Assembly: GCA_001604265.1 (NCBI GenBank) | Contig: LVBC01000228.1 | Coordinates: forward strand, 1 to 12,912 | DNA length: 12,912 bases | Source of the DNA: Spirochaetales bacterium Spiro_01 | GTDB lineage: Bacteria; Spirochaetota; Spirochaetia; Sphaerochaetales; Sphaerochaetaceae | Direction of reading: 5' to 3' | In this document: positions 7,357-12,912 of the stretch, one piece after another | Position numbering within the stretch: position 1 is the first letter of the stretch | Layout: each line of letters starts with the position of its first letter | Made by a program: the position numbers and the translations under genes | The notes under the pieces: generated by a model | Seen by the model: only the letters and a program-made list of their open reading frames with translations | Databases searched by the model: none | Told to the model about the DNA's origin: nothing

Positions 7357-8829
7357 ATGAAACTTCGATCCCTGAAGAGCTACTTCTATCAGAACATGCT
7401 GATCCTTTGCCTGCTGGGTCTTCTCTTCTTCACAGCCCAGAGGGCGATGAGGAGCATGCAGAAGAGAGAGTTCGATGGCCTGCAGAGAAACGAGATGGTC
7501 GTCAACGCAATAGCCGATGAGGTCGAGAGGATAAAGGCGTGCAGTACCTCCTATCTGAAGTACGGTGTCTACCCGTTCATGCAGACAGAGCAGCTGCCAA
7601 GTGCGAAGGAGAATCTCTCCCGTCTTATCAACGAGAACACTGAACTCTTCACCTCGACAGCGGGCCTTCTGCTCTACTCGAGGATAGTCGACCAGACTGC
7701 AACTACTCTGGTGGATACCTTCTTCGACGAGATCTACCACAAGATGGACAGGCCCGAGATATTCGATAGAATAATGTACATCGAATCGGGCTTCCTCGTG
7801 CTCCAGTCGGAGATGACTGCCCTCCTCTCCGAGTACCTTTCATACTCCTCCGATCAGCTCGAGAAGATAAACAGCCGATTCGAACGCTACAATCTCCTGA
7901 TATCCACACTGTTCATCCTCCTTATCATCATCTTACTTACTCCAATGGTGGTCACGAGCAGGGATATCGTGAAGCGCTTCACGACCATCGAAAGCGCCTC
8001 GGAGGCACTCTCCAGACAGCAGTGGGATACACCTGATATCGAGCTTGGAAAGTATCAGGAGCTGACGCACACTGCAATGGTCTTCAACGATATGAAGAAG
8101 ATAATCCGAAAGGATATCGAGGAGCTTCAGGCAAATATCGACCTCACACAGCGACTTGCAGAGAAGACTCTTGAGACAGAGAGACAGAAGAGACTCATAG
8201 AGGAGACGAGGTACCACCTCCTGCAGGCCCAGATAAACCCGCACTTCCTGTTCAATACGCTGAATCTGATAGTCAGGCAGATACAGCTGGCAGAGGACAG
8301 GAACATAACTGCAAACCTCCTGATCGCAACGAGCTCGCTGCTGAGAAAAAGCATAGAGATAAGGACGAATACCATTCCACTTTCCGAGGAGCTGAGACTG
8401 CTTGACAGCTACATAACCATCCAGAAGGCAAGATTGGACAGGAGAATAGAGTTCTGCCTTGAGGTCTCGGACGAGCTGCCTGAGATGGTGATTCCACCCT
8501 TTACACTTCAGCCGCTTGTGGAGAATGCGATTCTTCACGGCCTGAAGGACAAATCCTGCGATGGAAGAATAGAGATACAGGTCTTTGCCGACGAGGATGA
8601 GGGTGTCTACATATCAGTCACGGACAACGGAGTCGGCATAGAGGAAAAGGTCATCGAAAAGGCGATGAAGGAGGAGCTGAAGTCCCATGGACTGCAGAAC
8701 TCCATATCGAGGCTGAAGCTCATATACAGCAACAGCGATGTAGTCAGGATAGTCCGTGACAATCCTGGAACAGGAATAATAATACATCTGGAAAGGGAGG
8801 CGTACCATGCTCAAGGTCCTGATCGCTGA
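7357..8829 (+). CDS. LytS/YesM-family sensor histidine kinase
   Basis: A 490-residue membrane sensor kinase. One helix at about 13-27 and a second at about 180-198 frame a periplasmic domain of about 150 residues (28-179) that I do not recognise and that should define the signal. A HAMP-like linker (199-255) and a coiled-coil stretch (255-285) lead to the His_kinase domain with NPHFLFNTLN (294-303), H296 being the phosphorylated histidine. The ATPase domain shows the N-box PPFTLQPLVENAILHG (380-395), DNGVGI (423-428) and HGLQNSISRL (444-453). This is the YesM arrangement, commonly paired with YesN and linked to carbohydrate uptake. The last 23 nt overlap the regulator gene. No Shine-Dalgarno sequence is seen; ATG at 7357 is chosen because it places the first membrane helix normally. 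Confidence 0.93.
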   Translation: MKLRSLKSYFYQNMLILCLLGLLFFTAQRAMRSMQKREFDGLQRNEMVVNAIADEVERIKACSTSYLKYGVYPFMQTEQLPSAKENLSRLINENTELFTSTAGLLLYSRIVDQTATTLVDTFFDEIYHKMDRPEIFDRIMYIESGFLVLQSEMTALLSEYLSYSSDQLEKINSRFERYNLLISTLFILLIIILLTPMVVTSRDIVKRFTTIESASEALSRQQWDTPDIELGKYQELTHTAMVFNDMKKIIRKDIEELQANIDLTQRLAEKTLETERQKRLIEETRYHLLQAQINPHFLFNTLNLIVRQIQLAEDRNITANLLIATSSLLRKSIEIRTNTIPLSEELRLLDSYITIQKARLDRRIEFCLEVSDELPEMVIPPFTLQPLVENAILHGLKDKSCDGRIEIQVFADEDEGVYISVTDNGVGIEEKVIEKAMKEELKSHGLQNSISRLKLIYSNSDVVRIVRDNPGTGIIIHLEREAYHAQGPDR

Positions 8830-9592
8830 TGACGAAGCAGCAGAACTCAGATATCTGGAAAACTACCTCAGGGAGAAATACAGCGGCCTTCTCGATATAG
8901 CAGCTGTCTGCCAGGATGGAGTCCAGGCAATAGAGAAAGGCCTTGAGACTGTACCGGACATGGCCTTCCTCGACATCCAGATGCCCGGCCACACCGGTCT
9001 CGAGGTCTCAAGGAAGCTCAAGGAGATCAATCCGGAAGTGACGATAGTTATACTTACAGCCTTCGGACTCTTCGACTATGCAAAGGAAGCAATCGATATC
9101 GGTGTTGCCTCCTATCTTGTGAAGCCCTTCAGGGATGAGGAGCTCGATAAGATCATAGACCAGATACTCGAAGAGAAGAGAAGCCACTCGAAGGATGAGT
9201 TCAAGAGGATAATAAACCAGCTTTCGAATGGAACAGAGCTGAAGAACAACGTCTCTCCAGTAGCAAGGAAGGCATACACATACATGTCGAAGCACTTTGG
9301 AGAGAGAATCTCCCTCGAAACTGTCTCGGATGCCATCGGCTTCTCCTCAAGCTACGTCTCAAAGTGCCTGATAAAGGACTATGAGAAGAACTTCAATACA
9401 CTCCTTCTCGAGATAAGGTGCAACGAGGCTGCAAAGCTGCTTCTGAAGGGAGACATGAATGTAAACGAAGTAGCAGCTGCAGTGGGAATTTTCGATGCGA
9501 ACTACTTCACAAAGTGCTTCAAGGTCCAGATGGGATATCCTCCGAAGAAGTATGCGCAGTTCGTGCAGAGTGTAATTCCAGAAGGAAAATAA
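8807..9592 (+). CDS. YesN-type response regulator (REC-AraC)
   Basis: A 261-residue regulator with an N-terminal receiver domain (acidic pair D8-D9, phosphoacceptor D56 in FLDIQMPGHTG, T84, K106 in VKPF) and a C-terminal AraC-type DNA-binding domain (about 152-255) with two helix-turn-helix units: one around 168-188, the other around 218-240, followed by the typical GYPPKKYAQF ending. It should be phosphorylated by the kinase whose gene it overlaps by 23 nt, and should then activate transcription. GGGAGG 6 nt or so before the ATG serves as ribosome site. It lacks the extra middle domain found in many longer YesN proteins. The TRAP-sulfatase operon immediately upstream is the obvious target, though this is inferred from adjacency. 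Confidence 0.93.
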   Translation: MLKVLIADDEAAELRYLENYLREKYSGLLDIAAVCQDGVQAIEKGLETVPDMAFLDIQMPGHTGLEVSRKLKEINPEVTIVILTAFGLFDYAKEAIDIGVASYLVKPFRDEELDKIIDQILEEKRSHSKDEFKRIINQLSNGTELKNNVSPVARKAYTYMSKHFGERISLETVSDAIGFSSSYVSKCLIKDYEKNFNTLLLEIRCNEAAKLLLKGDMNVNEVAAAVGIFDANYFTKCFKVQMGYPPKKYAQFVQSVIPEGK

Positions 9593-9598
9593 ACAGAA

Positions 9599-9625
9599 AG
9601 AGCTGTCCTCTTATTGGGCAGCTCT
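9599..9625. terminator. Bidirectional terminator between converging operons
   Basis: A 10-bp stem with one G-T wobble (AGAGCTGTCC 9599-9608 with GGGCAGCTCT 9616-9625) encloses a 7-nt loop. On the plus strand it is followed by CTCTTTCTATCTT, 6 nt after the regulator stop. On the minus strand, 6 nt after the nrdG stop, it is followed by TTCTGTTTATTTT. It should end both the kinase-regulator and the nrdDG transcripts. Confidence 0.8.
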
Positions 9626-9631
9626 CTCTTT

Positions 9632-10303
9632 CTATCTTATCTCTGTGACATTCAGGCCGTACTTTTCCACTATTGCTTCGAGCTCCTCTCTTGAGTAACC
9701 CTCTTCATTGTGGTAGCTCTCCTCGAGCGTGTAGCGCGGATTGAATATCTGGAGGACCCACTTCGATGTGCCTACGAGCTTCTGGATTGCTGGAAAATCC
9801 TCTTTTGAGACGATGCTCTTCGGGCATGTAGTCCTGAATTCGAAGTCGATTCCTGAGTTCTTCAGGATCTCGATGGACCTCTCTATATTCGCTGTATCGC
9901 TGTAGCCGAGCATCGGATACTTCTCGAGAGAGGTCTTGATGTCCATGGCAACGTAATCGAGAAGCCTCTCTGAAAGCAGCGCTTCGAGGACCTCGGGTCT
10001 GCTGCCATTGGTATCGAGCTTGACCATGAGCCCAAGCTCCTTGACCCTCCTCATGAAGTCGGGAAGCTCGGCGTGGAGAGTCGGCTCACCTCCGGAAACG
10101 GCAACTCCTTCCAGCATCACTCTTCTCTTTTCGAGGTATTGGAGGACACTCTCCTCCGAGTACGACTCCTTCTGGCCCCCTACCACGAACTCGTAGTTGT
10201 GGCAGTAGGGACAGCGGAAGTTGCACCCATAGGTGAATACTGTGGATGCAACCTTTCCTGGGTAGTTCAGGAGATCTGTCTTCAGGAAACCGGAGAAGAT
10301 CAT
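9632..10303 (-). CDS. nrdG: Anaerobic ribonucleotide reductase activating protein
   Basis: A 223-residue radical-SAM protein. C27, C31 and C34 in YGCNFRCPYCHN form the CxxxCxxC site for the [4Fe-4S] cluster, and VSGGEPTLH (69-77) is the SAM-binding GGE motif. It uses SAM to create the glycyl radical on NrdD. The length is larger than the E. coli NrdG (about 154 residues) and fits the longer activase subfamily found with redoxin-type class III reductases. Its ATG overlaps the nrdD stop by 4 nt, so production is coupled to its substrate protein. Because the window also holds a sulfatase, I considered a sulfatase-maturing function, but that family is much longer (about 370 residues or more, with additional cluster-binding cysteines), and the nrdD overlap is decisive. 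Confidence 0.93.
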   Translation of the reverse strand: MIFSGFLKTDLLNYPGKVASTVFTYGCNFRCPYCHNYEFVVGGQKESYSEESVLQYLEKRRVMLEGVAVSGGEPTLHAELPDFMRRVKELGLMVKLDTNGSRPEVLEALLSERLLDYVAMDIKTSLEKYPMLGYSDTANIERSIEILKNSGIDFEFRTTCPKSIVSKEDFPAIQKLVGTSKWVLQIFNPRYTLEESYHNEEGYSREELEAIVEKYGLNVTEIR

Positions 10304-12615
10304 GCTCTCATGCCGTTTGCATTGGCCCAGCCGATGATCTGACTGACTCCTGTGATTGCAGAATCCTTGTCAGATGGATCGACGATGAGGGTCGGAACAC
10401 TCATGATGCCGTACTTTCTCGAGAGATCGGAATCTCTCATTGCATCGACGATCTTGTACTTGATTCCCTTCTTGTCGAGGTTTGCCTTTGCAGCTGGACA
10501 GTTCGGGCAGCTCTGGGTCGTGAAGAGAATCGGAGTGTTGTCCATGATCTCGGCCTTGTACTCCTTTCTCTCCTTGAACTCCTGGGTCTTGCCGACGTTC
10601 CAGTTCTTTACAGGGCGATAGTAGCCAGTGATCCTGGAGTAGACCTCTGTCTGCTTGTGGCAGATCGGGCACTCCCACACCTCGCCTGTGATGTAGCCGT
10701 GCTCACGGCAGATCGAGTAGGTCGGGCTGATCGTGTAGTATGGAAGCTTGTGGGTCTCGGCAATCTTCCTGACCATCGTCCTTGTGCTCTTCCAGTCGGA
10801 GATCTTCTGGCCGAGGAAGACATGGAAGACTGTTCCGGATGTATACTTCAGCTGGAGTGGATCCTGGATATCCATTGCCTCGAAGATGTCGTCCGTGAAG
10901 CCGACTGGCAGGTTGGAGGAGTTGGTGTAGTATGGAGCCTCCTCGGTACCAGCAGTGATGATGTCCGGATAGCGCTCCTTGTCGTGCTTTGCAAGGCGGT
11001 ATGCTGTGGACTCAGCTGGAGTTGCCTCGAGGTTGTACAGATCACCATACATCTCCTGGTAGTCGGAGAGCTTCTCTCTCATGTGGTCGAGGACCTCTCC
11101 GGAGAACTTCTGAGCCTCCACGTTGGTAAGGTCCTTTCTGAGCCACTTTGCATTGAGACAGGCCTCGTTCATACCTACAAGACCGATTGTGGAGAAGTGG
11201 TTGTTGAATGTTCCAAGGTATCTCTTTGTATATGGGTAGAGACCGTGCTCGAGGTACTTTGTGATGACCTCTCTCTTCACCTTGAGGCTTCTTGCTGCAA
11301 TATCCATCAGATGGTCGAGTCTGTTGTAGAAGTCCTTCTCGTCTGCTGCGAGGTATGCAAGTCTCGGGATGTTGAGAGTTACGACACCGATCGAGCCGGT
11401 GGACTCGCCGCTTCCGAAGAAGCCACCACTCTTCTTCCTCAGCTCCCTGAGGTCAAGTCTGAGACGGCAGCACATGGATCTGACATCGGATGGCTGCATC
11501 TCGGTGTTTCCGATGTAGTTGGAGAAGTATGGGGTTCCATACTTGCTGGTCATCTCGAAGAGCAGTCTGTTGTTCTCTGTATCGGACCAGTCGAAGTCCT
11601 TTGTAAGCGAGTAGGTAGGAATAGGATACTGGAAGCCTCTGCCGTTTGCATCTCCGTCGATCATGATCTCGAGGAAGGCCTTGTTGACCATGTCCATCTC
11701 CTCCTTGCAGTCGCCATAGGTGAAATCCATATCCTTTCCACCGACGATTGCAGGCAGATTCTTCAGGTCATCTGGAACTGTCCAGTCGAGTGTGATGTTC
11801 GAGAATGGTGCCTGGGTGCCCCATCTGGAAGGAGTGTTGACGCCGAAGACGAAGGACTCGATGCACTGTCTTACCTGCTTGTAGTTGAGCTTGTCTGCCT
11901 TCACGAAGGCGGCAAGATAGGTATCGAAGCTGGAGAAGGCCTGGGCACCGGCCCACTCGTTCTGCATGATGCCGATGAAGTTGACCATCTGGTTGCAGAG
12001 GGTCGAGAGGTGCTTTGCTGGAGCGGATGAGATCTTGCCCTCTACTCCGCCGAGTCCCTCCTTGATGAGCTGCTTGAGAGACCATCCGGCGCAGTAGCCT
12101 GAGAGCATCGAGAGGTCATGAAGGTGCATGGCAGCACTTCTGTGGGCCTCGCCTATCTCCTCATCGTAGATTTCAGAGAGCCAGTAGTTGGCGGTGACAG
12201 CACCGCTGTTGGAGAGGATGAGACCGCCGATCGAGTAGTTGACGGTACTGTTCTCCTTTACTCTCCAGTCCTTTGCACCGAGGTAGCTGTCGATGATGCT
12301 CTTGTAGTCGACCAGGGTCTTCTTTGCCTGTCTGATATTCTCATGCTGCTTTCTGTAGAGGATGTATGCCTTTGCAACATCCTCATAGCCGGTCTGTGCA
12401 AGGATGGTCTCGACTCCATCCTGGATATCCTCGATCGAGACCTTTCCGTCCTTTACCTTTTCGGAAAAGCGTGCACTTGCCCTGAGAGCGAGCATCTGGA
12501 TGACATCTTCATTGTAGTTCTTGTTGGTAGCAACGAAGGCTCTTACGATTGCGTTCTCGATCTTCTTGATATCGAAAGCGACCACATCTCCTGTTCTCTT
12601 GATTACCTGGTACAT
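10300..12615 (-). CDS. nrdD: Class III ribonucleotide reductase with fused glutaredoxin-like domain
   Basis: A 771-residue anaerobic ribonucleoside-triphosphate reductase. The ATP-cone (1-95) begins VIKRTGDVVAFD. The catalytic barrel carries HLHDLSMLSGYC with C175 at the thiyl-radical position, the MCCRLRLD loop (381-388) and GMNE (481-484). A zinc site is formed by C636/H639 and C649/C652, and the glycyl radical is G664 in RITGYYRPV. About 25 residues later, where most NrdD proteins stop, a redoxin domain follows (about 694-771): ILFTTQSCPNCPAAK with a C703-C706 pair and SVPTLIVD (739-746) with the cis-Pro turn. This suggests built-in reduction by a redoxin rather than formate. AGGAG (12622-12626) lies 6 nt upstream of the ATG. 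It overlaps nrdG by 4 nt. Confidence 0.95.
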   Translation of the reverse strand: MYQVIKRTGDVVAFDIKKIENAIVRAFVATNKNYNEDVIQMLALRASARFSEKVKDGKVSIEDIQDGVETILAQTGYEDVAKAYILYRKQHENIRQAKKTLVDYKSIIDSYLGAKDWRVKENSTVNYSIGGLILSNSGAVTANYWLSEIYDEEIGEAHRSAAMHLHDLSMLSGYCAGWSLKQLIKEGLGGVEGKISSAPAKHLSTLCNQMVNFIGIMQNEWAGAQAFSSFDTYLAAFVKADKLNYKQVRQCIESFVFGVNTPSRWGTQAPFSNITLDWTVPDDLKNLPAIVGGKDMDFTYGDCKEEMDMVNKAFLEIMIDGDANGRGFQYPIPTYSLTKDFDWSDTENNRLLFEMTSKYGTPYFSNYIGNTEMQPSDVRSMCCRLRLDLRELRKKSGGFFGSGESTGSIGVVTLNIPRLAYLAADEKDFYNRLDHLMDIAARSLKVKREVITKYLEHGLYPYTKRYLGTFNNHFSTIGLVGMNEACLNAKWLRKDLTNVEAQKFSGEVLDHMREKLSDYQEMYGDLYNLEATPAESTAYRLAKHDKERYPDIITAGTEEAPYYTNSSNLPVGFTDDIFEAMDIQDPLQLKYTSGTVFHVFLGQKISDWKSTRTMVRKIAETHKLPYYTISPTYSICREHGYITGEVWECPICHKQTEVYSRITGYYRPVKNWNVGKTQEFKERKEYKAEIMDNTPILFTTQSCPNCPAAKANLDKKGIKYKIVDAMRDSDLSRKYGIMSVPTLIVDPSDKDSAITGVSQIIGWANANGMRA

Positions 12616-12646
12616 CTACTACTCCTATTTCGAATCATATTCCTGC

Positions 12647-12784
12647 TGTTTCTGGGCGCAGATAACTCCTTTGGTCCATACCAATCAGTATGAACAGAAG
12701 TCTTTTGTAGTCAGGACGTCATGAGAAGCCTACCATAGATAGGCACTGGAGACACCCTTTTCAAATGCAAGTGCCCAGAACACA
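12647..12784 (-). promoter_or_regulatory. Structured nrdD mRNA leader, candidate regulatory RNA
   Basis: In the minus-strand transcript, 12773-12784 (TGTGTTCTGGGC) pairs with 12647-12657 (GCCCAGAAACA) over 11 bp with a single bulged G, closing a 115-nt domain. Inside are an 8-bp hairpin with one wobble (12674-12681 with 12688-12695, 6-nt loop) and a 5-bp hairpin (12728-12732 with 12740-12744). A 6-bp helix (12742-12747 with 12770-12775) would compete with both the closing stem and the 5-bp hairpin, so two exclusive folds are possible. The closing stem ends about 20 nt before the nrdD ribosome site. I cannot match it to a known riboswitch class. No gene is seen in 12616-12912. Confidence 0.45.
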
Positions 12785-12789
12785 AAAAA

Positions 12790-12805
12790 ACACAAAATAT
12801 AGTGT
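12790..12805 (-). promoter_or_regulatory. NrdR box 1 (downstream)
   Basis: The 16-bp sequence ACACAAAATATAGTGT matches the NrdR-box consensus acaCwAtATaTwGtgt as I remember it at 15 of 16 positions and is near-palindromic. It lies downstream of the predicted start and 32 bp (about three helical turns) from box 2. NrdR is the ATP/dATP-sensing repressor of RNR genes. It is not encoded in this window. Confidence 0.75.
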
Positions 12806-12821
12806 CTTTTTGATTTAGCTA

Positions 12822-12837
12822 ACACTATATTAAGGCA
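12822..12837 (-). promoter_or_regulatory. NrdR box 2 (overlapping the promoter)
   Basis: ACACTATAT (12822-12830) matches the first nine positions of the NrdR-box consensus exactly, while the second half (TAAGGCA) is degenerate. It covers the predicted -10 (12829-12834) and transcription start. The tandem arrangement with box 1, 32 bp between box starts, matches the known two-box layout of NrdR operators, which supports the pair more than this box alone would. Confidence 0.65.
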
Positions 12838-12856
12838 ACCACAAAACTACTGTCAA
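12829..12856 (-). promoter_or_regulatory. nrdDG promoter
   Basis: On the minus strand a consensus -35 TTGACA (12851-12856) is followed after 16 nt by CTTAAT (12829-12834, 4 of 6 to TATAAT). TATAGT, reached only with a 21-nt spacer, is a less likely -10. An AT-rich stretch with an A-tract precedes the -35 and resembles an UP element. The start would be near 12822, giving a leader of about 205 nt. The bases to the window end (12857-12912) are AT-rich and show no gene. Confidence 0.65.
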
Positions 12857-12912
12857 TTAAGAATACTATTTTTTTCCGATTAATTTGCGGTTGTGGAAAA
12901 TCAAATGTTTTT

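Noticed and set aside
9632..10303. The radical-SAM protein as a sulfatase-maturing enzyme for the sulfatase at 5862-7295
   Set aside because: It is too short, lacks the extra cluster cysteines of that family, and overlaps nrdD by 4 nt in the classic nrdDG order.
10246..12030. Open frame of 594 codons on the plus strand opposite nrdD
   Set aside because: It lies opposite well-conserved nrdD coding sequence and its translation is a low-complexity, Val/Leu/Cys/Asp-rich chain with no family resemblance.
12647..12784. A cobalamin riboswitch ahead of the reductase gene
   Set aside because: Cobalamin riboswitches are known upstream of RNR genes, but the conserved B12-box and core elements are not present. 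The leader is therefore reported as an unclassified candidate.
1..12912. CRISPR arrays, tRNA or rRNA genes, insertion sequences or phage attachment sites
   Set aside because: No repeat-spacer pattern, cloverleaf, transposase-like protein or flanking direct repeats were seen on either strand by reading. A tRNAscan and repeat search could not be run here.

Overview
The window looks like chromosomal DNA of an anaerobic, mid-GC bacterium, most likely a spirochaete of the Sphaerochaeta type. The grounds are a class III (oxygen-sensitive) ribonucleotide reductase with its radical-SAM activase, a YesM/YesN-type sensor pair, and a TRAP binding protein whose signal peptide ends in the FANGAAEG style familiar from spirochaetal binding proteins. 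The lineage is inferred from these features; there is no rRNA or other marker gene here.

Layout. (1) 1-1853, minus strand: a dihydroorotate-dehydrogenase-like flavoprotein (75-1061) ending at a strong hairpin terminator, preceded by the C-terminal remnant of an M20 amidohydrolase (1242-1853) whose front half is gone. (2) 1917-2903, plus: a cytoplasmic-type L-asparaginase. (3) 3032-7295, plus: a TRAP transporter (dctP, dctQ, dctM) followed 6 nt later by a formylglycine-type sulfatase with no signal peptide, closed by a 10-bp hairpin. (4) 7357-9592, plus: an overlapping LytS/YesM-family histidine kinase and a REC-AraC response regulator, ending at a hairpin shared with the convergent block. (5) 9632-12615, minus: nrdD and nrdG overlapping by 4 nt. 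NrdD carries a C-terminal glutaredoxin-like domain. Upstream lie a roughly 200-nt leader, two NrdR-like boxes 32 bp apart and a TTGACA promoter.

How the parts may work together. The TRAP, sulfatase and two-component genes read as a sense-import-desulfate module. The kinase would detect an external cue, the AraC-type regulator would activate the dctP promoter (which has an inverted repeat and phased T-tracts just upstream), the transporter would bring in a small acid, and the sulfatase would remove sulfate inside the cell. The substrate cannot be read from the sequence. The nrdDG block is a self-contained anaerobic dNTP supply unit, probably repressed by NrdR at the promoter and possibly also controlled through a structured mRNA leader.

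The most unusual items are the NrdD-redoxin fusion, the leader RNA with mutually exclusive stems, and the pairing of a TRAP importer with a cytoplasmic sulfatase. No tRNA, rRNA, CRISPR array, insertion sequence or phage gene was seen. Apart from the nrdD upstream region (12616-12912, described below), no gene-free stretch approaches 300 bases.
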